A stretch of DNA of 64,000 nucleotides. It comes from Pyrinomonadaceae bacterium (lineage in GTDB: Bacteria > Acidobacteriota > Blastocatellia > Pyrinomonadales > Pyrinomonadaceae). Each line of letters opens with the position of its first letter. Position 1 is the first letter of the stretch. The stretch spans positions 1 through 64,000 of the forward strand of contig JAIBCC010000011.1 of assembly GCA_019694395.1 (NCBI GenBank). The letters are read 5' to 3'. The notes under the pieces were generated by a model. The model made no database searches and was not told the DNA's origin. It saw nothing but the letters and a program-made list of their open reading frames with translations. A program made the translations under genes and the position numbers. This document shows positions 16,808-24,898 of this stretch, piece after piece.

Positions 16808-18166
16808 ATGACAAACAGACCAAAAGTTGTAATAATCGGCGGTGGATTCGGCGGACTACAAGCCGCAAAAGCCTTGAAAAATGAAAAAGTTGCAGTAACT
16901 TTGATTGACCGCAAAAATCATCATACTTTCCAGCCTTTGCTTTATCAGGTGGCGACGGCGGTGCTTTCGCCGGGTGAAATCGCTTCACCGATCAGACGTA
17001 TTTTAAATCGGGCAAAAAATGTCGAAGTTCTTTTAGGCGAAGTCGTTGGCTTTGATTTGGACAAACAAACCGTCAAACTGCTGGATAATTCCGAGGTTCC
17101 CTACGATTATTTGATCGTTGCGGCGGGTGCGCGTCACGCCTATTTCGGACACGATGAATGGGAAGAATTTGCGCCCGGATTAAAGACTTTGGAAGATGCT
17201 TTGGAAATTCGCCGCCGTGTTTTGTTAGCGTTTGAATTAGCCGAAAAACAAGCAGTTTTGACGGGTTCTCATGAGCCTTTGCATTTCGTGGTGGTTGGCG
17301 GAGGTCCGACCGGAGTTGAAGTTGCGGGCGCGATTGCGGGGATTGCACGGCAGGCTTTGGCAAAAGATTTTAAGGCAATTGATACCACTTCGGCGCGGGT
17401 AATGCTTTTTGAAGGCTCAGATAAAGTTTTAGGCACTTTTTCGCCCGAGCTTTCCGAAAGTGCGAAAAAACAGCTTGAGGAAATCGGAGTCGAAGTTCAT
17501 CTGAAAAGTTTCGTCACTGACATTGAACCCGGACGCGTTAAAGTCGGGGAGAATTGGATTGATTGCGAAGTTGTCGTTTGGGCTTCGGGCGTTTCGGCTT
17601 CCCCGTTAGGAAAAATGTTGGGTGTCGAAACCGACCGTGCCGGACGAGTTCCTGTAAATAAAGATCTGACGATTCCCAACCGTAAAAATGTTTTTGTGAT
17701 TGGTGATATGGTTTCGCTTTTGCAGGAAAATGGCAAACCTGTTCCCGGTGTTGCGCCAGCCGCGATGCAAATGGCTGATCTAGCTGCCGAGAATATTTTG
17801 CGTGACATTCGTGGTTTGTTTTATCACGATTTCAAATATTGGGATAAAGGTTCAATGGCGACCATCGGACGCAGCAAAGCTATTGCCGAAGCCGGGCGAT
17901 TCAAAATGTCAGGCTTTATCGCTTGGTTGGCGTGGTTATTTGTTCATCTAATTTCACTGATTGGTTTTCGCAATCGTTTGTGGGTTTTGACCGAATGGTT
18001 TTGGGCGTATCTCACCCGTGAACGCGCAGCACGTTTGATTACCGGCGATGCAGAAGAATTACAAGATGCTTTGAAGTTTTTAGAAGCCAAACCGATTTCA
18101 AGCGAATTGATAGAAAAACCCAAAGAAGCCAAAAAATCAGTTAAGAAAAAGGAACAAAAGGCATAA
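16808..18166 (+). CDS. ndh: Type II NADH:quinone oxidoreductase (NDH-2)
   Basis: A 452-residue FAD enzyme that passes electrons from NADH to quinone at the cytoplasmic membrane without pumping protons. The FAD site is IIGGGFGGLQAAKAL (about 11-24), the NADH site VVVGGGPTGVEVAGAI (about 164-178), the C-terminal FAD motif VFVIGDMVS (about 297), and the quinone/membrane region VAPAAMQMADLAAENI plus the hydrophobic helix at about 372-395. GAGGAG lies 8-13 bases upstream. A lysine-rich tail follows. No complex I genes are in this window. Confidence 0.93.
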   Translation: MTNRPKVVIIGGGFGGLQAAKALKNEKVAVTLIDRKNHHTFQPLLYQVATAVLSPGEIASPIRRILNRAKNVEVLLGEVVGFDLDKQTVKLLDNSEVPYDYLIVAAGARHAYFGHDEWEEFAPGLKTLEDALEIRRRVLLAFELAEKQAVLTGSHEPLHFVVVGGGPTGVEVAGAIAGIARQALAKDFKAIDTTSARVMLFEGSDKVLGTFSPELSESAKKQLEEIGVEVHLKSFVTDIEPGRVKVGENWIDCEVVVWASGVSASPLGKMLGVETDRAGRVPVNKDLTIPNRKNVFVIGDMVSLLQENGKPVPGVAPAAMQMADLAAENILRDIRGLFYHDFKYWDKGSMATIGRSKAIAEAGRFKMSGFIAWLAWLFVHLISLIGFRNRLWVLTEWFWAYLTRERAARLITGDAEELQDALKFLEAKPISSELIEKPKEAKKSVKKKEQKA

Positions 18167-18240
18167 AACCTTAAAAGGCTTTTATAATTCGGTTTGAAAG
18201 TTTTGCGTTTTTCGTTAAAATTCAAATTTGAACGAAGCTA

Positions 18241-19716
18241 ATGATTAATTTTGTCAAAAAAAAAATGCAATTCCTCACTTTTTGTCTTTTTATATATTTA
18301 TTTTTCATTTCTAGTCTTTCCGCACAAGAAATTTCCATCAAAATTAAAATAATCTCCCAAAATCGAATCAATATTGAGGGCAATTTTAAGAATGAATCAG
18401 CCTCAATTACAAACTGGTTTTTTTTGCAAAATTATGCCGATGTAAGTAATTTGGCAAATCGAGTTGAAAACTTGCAATTCTCTGATGAGAAAGGAAATAC
18501 CGTCGCACTTAGAAAAATAAACGAAGGAAATTTTGTGACCAATCAAAAGCCGATTTCCTTTAAATATCAAGTCAATCTTACGCCTTCTGCCAAATTAACC
18601 GATTCGACACATGTTTCCTGGCTGACCGAAAATCAAGGTTTACTGATGCTTCACGATTTACTTCCGAAATTTGAGAAGGCGAATTTGGTTCAAGTAAATT
18701 TTGAATTGCCAAAAAGTTGGAAAATCGCGTCAACCGAAATTTCAAATAATCAAAATTACAACCTGAAAAATACTGAAAACGGAGTTTTTTTTGTTGGTGA
18801 TAATTTTCGTGAGAAAACAATTCAAATCGAAAAGACAAATGTAAACTTTGTTTTTTCAGGCAGTTGGCAGTTTTCAGACGATGAAGCCGCAGAAATGGCA
18901 AATTCAATTTTAGGCGAACACAAGAGCGTTTTTAAGGAATTCCCAACCGACAAAATCCAAATTAATTTATTGCCATTTCCACAGGAAAATTCCAATCCTG
19001 AGCGTTGGCGGGCGGAAACTCGCGGCTCAACCGCGACGATTATTTCTGGTTCGCTTCCCTTCAAAACTCAAGCAGTGCAAAGGCTTCACGAACAATTGCG
19101 CCACGAGCTATTTCATTTATGGATTCCAAACGGTGTTAATTTAAGCGGAAATTACGATTGGTTTTTTGAAGGTTTTACGATTTATCAAGCCTTAAGAACC
19201 GGGGTTGAACTCAACCAAATTCGTTTTGATGATTTTTTGAACACACTCAGCCAAGCCGCGCGAATGGAACAAATGATGTCGGAAACAAATAACTTTTCAT
19301 TAATTCAAGCCTCAGAAAATCGCTGGTCAGGTTCGAGTAACTTCATTTATTCCAAAGGTTTAGCTGTTGCATTTCTCTGTGACGCGGCATTATTGAGAGA
19401 AAAACATAATTTGAAAGACATTTTTCGACAAGTTTGGAACAAACATCGCTTCCCCGCACAAATTCAAGACGGCAATACTGCAATTATCAACATCTTAAAA
19501 ACTTTTCCCGAATTGCGTCCGATCGTGCAAAAATTTATCGAAGGTAAAGAAAAAATTGAATGGAAAAAAGAATTAAATGCGGTAGGAATTGAGCAAGAAA
19601 ATTCAGATTTTGGCATTCAATTAAAAGTTATGACAAATCCAAGCGGTCGGCAGAAAGATTTATTAGACAAATTAGGTTATAATCAATGGCGAAAATTTGG
19701 ACAGAAAAAGAAATGA
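18241..19716 (+). CDS. Exported M1/M61-like zinc metallopeptidase
   Basis: A 491-residue exported protein. The signal peptide (MINFVKKKMQFLTFCLFIYL...SLSAQ) starts at 18241; ATG 18268 is an alternative. The zinc motif HELFHLW (about 290) is followed by the downstream glutamate in DWFFEGFT (about 307), the gluzincin arrangement HExxH...E. The N-terminal beta domain (about 30-215) resembles that of M61 glycyl aminopeptidases. Likely an envelope aminopeptidase; specificity unknown. Its last four bases overlap the next gene's start. Confidence 0.75.
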   Translation: MINFVKKKMQFLTFCLFIYLFFISSLSAQEISIKIKIISQNRINIEGNFKNESASITNWFFLQNYADVSNLANRVENLQFSDEKGNTVALRKINEGNFVTNQKPISFKYQVNLTPSAKLTDSTHVSWLTENQGLLMLHDLLPKFEKANLVQVNFELPKSWKIASTEISNNQNYNLKNTENGVFFVGDNFREKTIQIEKTNVNFVFSGSWQFSDDEAAEMANSILGEHKSVFKEFPTDKIQINLLPFPQENSNPERWRAETRGSTATIISGSLPFKTQAVQRLHEQLRHELFHLWIPNGVNLSGNYDWFFEGFTIYQALRTGVELNQIRFDDFLNTLSQAARMEQMMSETNNFSLIQASENRWSGSSNFIYSKGLAVAFLCDAALLREKHNLKDIFRQVWNKHRFPAQIQDGNTAIINILKTFPELRPIVQKFIEGKEKIEWKKELNAVGIEQENSDFGIQLKVMTNPSGRQKDLLDKLGYNQWRKFGQKKK

Positions 19717-20825
19717 GAGTAAATAGGTTTTTAATTTTCACATTTATTTTGGTTTTGACTGCGGCTCTGAGTGGCTGCGGTTTGATCAGCAGCACGATTG
19801 ATAATATTTCAAGCGCGGTTGGCACGACCGATACCGGGACTGTGATCATCAAAAGAGCGCAAATCCGTAGTTCATATGCAGTTGTCGCCGCAGACTTATT
19901 GGAAGTTAAACGTGGCGACAAGCTTGATATTTTAGACACTCAGGATTTTGAAAAGGTCAAATGGTATCGAGTTCGAGCGCATGATGAAGACCAAACCGAA
20001 GGCTGGATCGAATCTCAAAACGTCATTACCGGCGAGCTTTTGGATAAATCAAAGAAAATTGCAGACGAAATAAAAGACATGCAGCCGCAAGCTACCGGTC
20101 AGCTTCGTGCAGTTTCAAATCTACGGCTTTCACCGGAACAACGCGACGATAATTTGATTTATAAATTGGAAAATGGTGCAACCTTTCAAATCGTAAGTTG
20201 GAAATATGTTCCAAAAGTCATTGATCCGAACGAAGCCAATAAAAAGAAAAACGAAGATGTTGAATCGGCTAAAGAAGCCAATAAACCAGATGAAATGGAC
20301 GACAAATACGATATTTGGTATCAAGTCCGTTTAACTCCCGATGTTTCACCGGCTCCAGCCGGATGGCTCTTTGGCAGACAAGTTGGTTTGGAAATTCCGA
20401 CTGACATTTCGATCTACCAAAAAGAATCAAATAAAATCGTGACCTGGCAACGATTAGATTCGGTCGAAAATGAAGAAAAATTCTCTTCAAAAGATAGCGC
20501 TTCAAAAATTTCGACTCCGGGTAATTGGGTAATTTTGATGCGAAGCAATGAAATTAAATCTCAAAATGGTGATGAGCCGGATTTTGACAGCATTTTAGTT
20601 CTCGGATACGACAAATATGACCAGCAGCATTACAAAGTTTGCCGCAACGAAGATGTTCAGGGTAAAATTCCCCTCAAAATTGAAGGAACCGGAGATAACA
20701 AGAGTTTCATAATTAAAGCCCGAACCGCTTCGGGGCAGTTGGAAGATAGGAAGTTTACCGTTTTCAAAGATGCTAAAGGACATTTGAAAGTAACTCCGCC
20801 CGCTGATATTCCGTGCAATAAATAA
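19713..20825 (+). CDS. Lipoprotein with two SH3b-like domains
   Basis: A 370-residue lipoprotein. ATG 19713 overlaps the preceding stop (ATGA), giving translational coupling; the signal sequence ends in the lipobox LSGC (Cys about 21). Two bacterial SH3-like domains follow (about 40-110, with WYRVRAHDEDQTEGWIESQNV; about 130-230, with IWYQVRLTP...GWLFGRQVGLEIP). A C-terminal beta domain ends at residue 370. SH3b domains often bind peptidoglycan. Together with the coupled metallopeptidase this suggests an envelope-linked pair. Confidence 0.8.
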   Translation: MRVNRFLIFTFILVLTAALSGCGLISSTIDNISSAVGTTDTGTVIIKRAQIRSSYAVVAADLLEVKRGDKLDILDTQDFEKVKWYRVRAHDEDQTEGWIESQNVITGELLDKSKKIADEIKDMQPQATGQLRAVSNLRLSPEQRDDNLIYKLENGATFQIVSWKYVPKVIDPNEANKKKNEDVESAKEANKPDEMDDKYDIWYQVRLTPDVSPAPAGWLFGRQVGLEIPTDISIYQKESNKIVTWQRLDSVENEEKFSSKDSASKISTPGNWVILMRSNEIKSQNGDEPDFDSILVLGYDKYDQQHYKVCRNEDVQGKIPLKIEGTGDNKSFIIKARTASGQLEDRKFTVFKDAKGHLKVTPPADIPCNK

Positions 20826-20826
20826 A

Positions 20827-21129
20827 ATGGAAGATACTGAACTAGATCTATTCAATCCGTTTCCTGATCCGGTTGAGATCGAAATAACCGATTCCCTGGA
20901 TTTACATTCTTTTGCACCGCGTGAAGTAAAAAACGTGGTGCAAAATTATTTATTGGAGGCACGAAAGAAAGGATTTCATTTAGTTAGAATTATTCACGGC
21001 AAAGGAATTGGGGTGCAAAGAGAAATTGTTCGTAAAGTTTTGAGTGAAACGGATTTTGTGCAATCGTTCAAAACAGGGGATGAATTTTCAGGCAGTTGGG
21101 GCGCAACAATTGTCGAATTTAAGCCTTAA
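20827..21129 (+). CDS. Stand-alone Smr domain protein
   Basis: A 100-residue protein consisting of one Smr (small MutS-related) domain: IEITDSLDLHSFAPREVKNVVQNYL, then IIHGKGIGVQREIVRKVL, with the conserved DLHS and HGKG motifs. Smr domains have nicking or RNA endonuclease activity and appear in MutS2 and ribosome-rescue nucleases (SmrB). It starts one base after the lipoprotein stop, so it belongs to the same operon. Its C-terminus overlaps a converging gene by 11 bases. Confidence 0.88.
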   Translation: MEDTELDLFNPFPDPVEIEITDSLDLHSFAPREVKNVVQNYLLEARKKGFHLVRIIHGKGIGVQREIVRKVLSETDFVQSFKTGDEFSGSWGATIVEFKP

Positions 21130-21382
21130 ACTTTTTGTCATCAATTACATCAGCCCAGACTTCTTCTTCCTGTTCAGATAGTTCTTCAATAATTTTAGAT
21201 TGTTCTGCGATTTGAAATTCAGCATCCCGGAGATTACTCATCAGGTCTTTGCAACGGCGTTCTAATTCTTTTATTTTCTTTTTATGCTCTATTTCTACCC
21301 TTTCCAAATAAAACAGATACAAAAACTGCATAGCGGCAATGCCGACAAAAGTCAACGAGATACAAATTAAAACATAAAACAT
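21119..21382 (-). CDS. Small membrane-anchored coiled-coil protein
   Basis: An 87-residue protein: one N-terminal membrane helix (MFYVLICISLTFVGIAAMQF), then a charged coiled coil (about 28-75, VEIEHKKKIKELERRCKDLMSNLRDAEFQ...). It overlaps the end of the Smr gene on the opposite strand by 11 bases. The topology resembles FtsB/FtsL-like or phage-shock accessory proteins, but no family is recognised. Confidence 0.6.
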   Translation of the reverse strand: MFYVLICISLTFVGIAAMQFLYLFYLERVEIEHKKKIKELERRCKDLMSNLRDAEFQIAEQSKIIEELSEQEEEVWADVIDDKKFKA

Positions 21383-21655
21383 AATTGAAATCTTAAGAAT
21401 TGAACTTTGGTTAAATTATACCCTTGACCATTTAGAAAGGAAAGGTCAAAATTTCAATTAGGACTATCATAAAGAAACAAAATGTATCAGGATACCAGCC
21501 GTTCAGAGTCATCTGCGCCCCTATTGAATGGAGGTTTTTTTTCAATTTCTATTGTTGTTAAAGAACTGTTTGGCAAATCCCAGATATTTTAAGTTTTACC
21601 TTCTTTCAAATTATGAAAATCCGGGTTCATTAAGTCTTTCTAGTTGAAAACATTT

Positions 21656-22093
21656 ATGACAAACAATAATAACTTACAACTTGTTTATACCTTGCTGTGC
21701 GACGACGTGCGTCTGGAAATGGGAAATAAAATTTCTTTGATGGGCGTTTTTCAGAATATTATGGTCGAGCGATTGCCGATTTCGATTATTAAATTTGCGG
21801 TTGTTAATCACTGGCGTGGGGAAGGTGTGCATCAAGCGGAAGTTCGTATTTTATCGCCGGATAAAGGAAATTTAGTAGTAACTTCTCAACCTACGCAGCT
21901 TGAACTGGCAACCGGCGGATTTACCGATAATGTTAGTTTTTTTGTTAATGTAGTTTTTCCGCAATCAGGAACTTATTGGGTGCAGACCTTTGCTAATTCG
22001 ATGTTGTTGGAAGAAATCCCGTTAATTGTGGTTGATACCCAAAATATGGCTGAGGTTTCGCCAACGGAAGAGTTTTCTGAGGCAATAAATTAA
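21656..22093 (+). CDS. DUF6941-type conserved hypothetical protein
   Basis: A 145-residue cytoplasmic protein with the motif LLCDDVRLEMGNKISLMGVFQNI near its start, typical of a small beta-sandwich family seen in diverse bacteria (DUF6941 from memory). The upstream TTG at 21644 is possible, but ATG 21656 is favoured. The 273 bases between it and the divergent gene before it hold no gene I can support. Function unknown. Confidence 0.65.
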   Translation: MTNNNNLQLVYTLLCDDVRLEMGNKISLMGVFQNIMVERLPISIIKFAVVNHWRGEGVHQAEVRILSPDKGNLVVTSQPTQLELATGGFTDNVSFFVNVVFPQSGTYWVQTFANSMLLEEIPLIVVDTQNMAEVSPTEEFSEAIN

Positions 22094-22100
22094 GGTTTCA

Positions 22101-22242
22101 AATAAAAAGTTAAAAGTTAAAAAAATTAGGAATACGATTTATTTCGTCTGATTAGAATAAAAATCGTATTCCTTTGTTTTTTTAGTAAAATTTCAAATTC
22201 AAAAAATTCTTATTTTTTACTTTTTACTTTTTACTTTTTACT
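22101..22242. repeat. Heptamer-like AAAAGTT / TTTTTAC arms around a terminator
   Basis: A left block of AAAAGTT units (22105-22120) and a right block of four TTTTTAC units (22212-22242) flank the terminator hairpin at 22128-22186 and roughly pair with it as nested outer arms. The right block abuts the stop of the minus-strand gene. Confidence 0.6.
22128..22186 (+). terminator. Terminator after the DUF6941-like gene
   Basis: Perfect 13-base stem AGGAATACGATTT / AAATCGTATTCCT (22128-22140 and 22161-22173), followed by TTTGTTTTTTT. Confidence 0.8.
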
Positions 22243-22855
22243 TATCCTCTTCTTTGTCAAGATTTAGCGTCAAAGCCAAACGATAAATGGCAGGCTCTTC
22301 AACCGTTACATCTTTACTGGCAGATTTACCATTTACTGTTGCAGTTACGCGAAAGGTTGCTGCACCTTTGGAAAAACGAAAGACAAATTCGCCGCTTTGG
22401 CTTGAATATTTTGAATCAATTTTTTTAGCCGAACCGTCTGCCGAAATCCTCGCAATCTCAATCTTAGCTCCAAAAATACTGCGTCCATCTTGATTAAAAA
22501 CGCTGCCTCTGACAATTACTAAATCGCCTTCGTCAACGTCTAAAACCAGCCGATCCCCTAAATCACGGATTTTGTTTTTACCAACTTCGACATTATTTAT
22601 CGTTCCCGAAGTAAAACCATCTTTGCTGAAAACAAAATTGTATTTACCCGCATTGAGTTTGTCCAACACAAAATCGCCGTTTTTATTGGTCACAACAGAT
22701 TTAATATCCTTGTCATTTTGGCGGGCAGTGACCGTTACCTGGGAGATAACAGCACCGCGAGGAGTGCGAACAGTGCCCTTAACCCCACCTATTTCCTGTG
22801 CAAAAGAAGGAAACGCAAGAATACCTAAAATTAAAATTGCTTTGATAAGTTTCAT
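22238..22855 (-). CDS. Exported carboxypeptidase-regulatory-like domain protein
   Basis: A 205-residue exported protein. The signal peptide ends at FAQ (residue 20). It is followed by two Ig-like repeats: GGVKGTVRTPRGAVISQVTVTARQ...GDFVLDKLNAGKYNFVFSKDGF (about 23-85) and VIVRGSVFNQDGRSIFGAKIEI...GEFVFRF (about 112-165). Such domains are binding or structural beta-sandwiches in surface proteins. It starts 4 bases after the epimerase stop and is the last gene of that minus-strand group. Confidence 0.75.
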   Translation of the reverse strand: MKLIKAILILGILAFPSFAQEIGGVKGTVRTPRGAVISQVTVTARQNDKDIKSVVTNKNGDFVLDKLNAGKYNFVFSKDGFTSGTINNVEVGKNKIRDLGDRLVLDVDEGDLVIVRGSVFNQDGRSIFGAKIEIARISADGSAKKIDSKYSSQSGEFVFRFSKGAATFRVTATVNGKSASKDVTVEEPAIYRLALTLNLDKEEDK

Positions 22856-22859
22856 ATTG

Positions 22860-23846
22860 CTAAGCCTTAACCGATTCGCTTTTTAAGGTAGCGCGAAATT
22901 CGTTGACAACATCTGTGATGATATTATCAAGCGTTCGGGTTGGCTGATAGCCGATAAGTCTTTTAGCTTTTTCCAGATTCGGGACACGCCGCTGCATATC
23001 TTCAAAACCTTCGCCGTAAGCAACTTCGTAAGGAATATAATCAATTTTGCTGCTGCTTCCGGTAGCTGCAACGACTCTTTCAGCGAGTTCTTTAATAGTA
23101 ACTTCTTCGCTGTTCCCAAGATTCATTACCTGTCCGAAACAATCAGGTGTTTCAATAGCTTTGGCTAAACCCTCGACAACATCCAGAACGTGACCGAAAC
23201 AGCGTGATTGACTTCCATCGCCATGAATCGGAATCGGCTGATTTTGCAGAGCAGCCTTAATAAAATTCGGCACAACCATTCCGTATTGTCCGGTTTGGCG
23301 CGGTCCGACCGTATTAAAAAGGCGAATAACAACCACCGGCAAACGGGTTTCTTTCCAGTGCGCCAGTGCCAAAAATTCGTCTAATTCCTTTGCACAGGCA
23401 TACGCCCAGCGGTGCTTACTGGTTGAACCTTTCAGAATATCGTTATCTTCACTAAACGGGACTTCAACGCCTTTTCCATAAACCTCGCTGGTTGAAGGGA
23501 TTAAAACTCTCTTTCGATAACGTGAGCAGTTTTTCAGAACAACTTCGGTTCCGCCAAAAATGGTTTCGATAGTTTTGACGGGTTGTTCCATGATCAATTT
23601 AACTCCAACTGCGCTTGCCATATGGAAAACGCGGTCAGTGTCACGGATCAGCCGTTCCATTAAGGTATTGTTCAAAACCGTATCAATGATCAGTTGAAAA
23701 CGCTCTTGTCCTTCGAGATGTGCGACGTTTGAGTAACGACCTGTCGAAAGGTCATCAATCACGGTAATATCGTGCCCTTCACGATGCAATTTATCTGCTA
23801 AGTGGCTTCCCACAAAACCAGCTCCGCCGGTAATTAAATATTTCAT
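22860..23846 (-). CDS. NAD-dependent sugar-nucleotide epimerase/dehydratase (extended SDR)
   Basis: A 328-residue extended SDR enzyme. It has the Rossmann motif ITGGAGFVGSHLADKL (about 5-20), the STSEVYG segment (about 119-125), the catalytic YxxxK in WAYACAKELDE (Tyr about 149, Lys about 153), and the C-terminal substrate region RRVPNLEKAKRLIGYQP. It most likely acts on a UDP- or GDP-sugar for envelope polysaccharide. It lies 20 bases after the UXS-like gene. The substrate cannot be fixed from sequence; UDP-glucuronate or UDP-glucose epimerisation is plausible. Confidence 0.88.
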   Translation of the reverse strand: MKYLITGGAGFVGSHLADKLHREGHDITVIDDLSTGRYSNVAHLEGQERFQLIIDTVLNNTLMERLIRDTDRVFHMASAVGVKLIMEQPVKTIETIFGGTEVVLKNCSRYRKRVLIPSTSEVYGKGVEVPFSEDNDILKGSTSKHRWAYACAKELDEFLALAHWKETRLPVVVIRLFNTVGPRQTGQYGMVVPNFIKAALQNQPIPIHGDGSQSRCFGHVLDVVEGLAKAIETPDCFGQVMNLGNSEEVTIKELAERVVAATGSSSKIDYIPYEVAYGEGFEDMQRRVPNLEKAKRLIGYQPTRTLDNIITDVVNEFRATLKSESVKA

Positions 23847-23866
23847 AATTTAGGTTAAAATTTTTA

Positions 23867-24811
23867 CTACTTAGAATTTTCCAATCTTTCTGCAAAATAA
23901 GCAACTGTCTTTTTCAATCCCTCGGCTAAAGGAATTGTCGGCGACCAACCGAGTAATCGTTGAGCGCGTTCAATATTCGGTTTGCGTTGTTTTGGATCAT
24001 CTTTCGGCAAAGGTAAATGTGTAATTTTAATGTCTTTACCTACTGCCTTTGCTACTTCCTGAGCTAGTTCGTTCATTGTGAATTCGCCCGGATTGCCGAT
24101 ATTTACGGGACGATGAATATCATCAGCCTCGGTATTCATCAGACGGATAAAACCTTCGATCAAATCATCAACATAACAAAATGAACGGGTCTGTTCGCCT
24201 GTTCCGTAAATTGTAAGCTCTTCTCCGCGTAGGGCTTGGACAATAAAGTTTGAAACAACCCGACCATCATTTTCTAACATTCTTGGTCCGTAAGTATTGA
24301 AAATACGAACTATTCGTGTATCAACTCCATTTTGGCGGCGATAATCCATAAATAAGGTTTCAGCTACCCGCTTCCCTTCGTCATAACAAGCGCGCAGCCC
24401 TAAAGTATTAACATTTCCCCAATAATCTTCAGTTTGTGGATGAACCAACGGATCGCCGTAAACTTCCGAAGTCGAAGCTTGAAAGATGCGTGCTTTAACT
24501 CGCTTTGCCAAACCAAGCATATTGATTGCACCCATTACACTGGTTTTAACGGTTTTGACCGGATTGTATTGATAATGAACGGGCGATGCCGGACAAGCCA
24601 GATTATAAATTTGGTCAACTTCGAGGAAAATCGGTTCAGTAATATCGTGCCGAATCAATTCAAAACGGTAATCGTCCAAAAGATGTTTGATATTTTCTTT
24701 TCTGCCGGTGAAGAAATTGTCGAGACAAATAACTTCGTTACCCTCATTTAAAAGTCTTTCGCAGAGATGTGAGCCAAGAAAGCCCGCGCCGCCCGTAACA
24801 AGTATTCTCAT
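23867..24811 (-). CDS. UDP-glucuronate decarboxylase (UDP-xylose synthase) type SDR
   Basis: A 314-residue extended [20 protein letters not shown] (about 4-20) binds NAD. The UXS-typical blocks [51 protein letters not shown] and [11 protein letters not shown] (catalytic Tyr about 147, Lys about 151) are all present, as is [14 protein letters not shown]. The reaction is UDP-glucuronate to UDP-xylose plus CO2. With the downstream epimerase it supplies sugars for polysaccharide or glycosylation. Its upstream region is a long heptamer hairpin (24821-24898). Confidence 0.92.
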   Translation of the reverse strand: MRILVTGGAGFLGSHLCERLLNEGNEVICLDNFFTGRKENIKHLLDDYRFELIRHDITEPIFLEVDQIYNLACPASPVHYQYNPVKTVKTSVMGAINMLGLAKRVKARIFQASTSEVYGDPLVHPQTEDYWGNVNTLGLRACYDEGKRVAETLFMDYRRQNGVDTRIVRIFNTYGPRMLENDGRVVSNFIVQALRGEELTIYGTGEQTRSFCYVDDLIEGFIRLMNTEADDIHRPVNIGNPGEFTMNELAQEVAKAVGKDIKITHLPLPKDDPKQRKPNIERAQRLLGWSPTIPLAEGLKKTVAYFAERLENSK

Positions 24812-24820
24812 AATTTAGAA

Positions 24821-24898
24821 GTAAGGAGTAAGGAGTAGGGAGTAAGGAGTAAGGAGATTGCACTCCTCACTCCTCACTCCTCACTCCTCACTCTCTAC
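24821..24898 (-). repeat. 36-base-arm heptamer hairpin before the UXS gene
   Basis: Left arm 24821-24856 is five GTAAGGA-type units plus G. Right arm 24863-24898 is the inverted block of CTCCTCA units. The loop is six bases. Most arm mismatches are A opposite C on the plus strand, which become U-G wobble pairs in RNA copied leftward, the direction of both flanking genes. The element fills the 87-base gap between the S9 peptidase stop and the UXS start. Confidence 0.85.
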
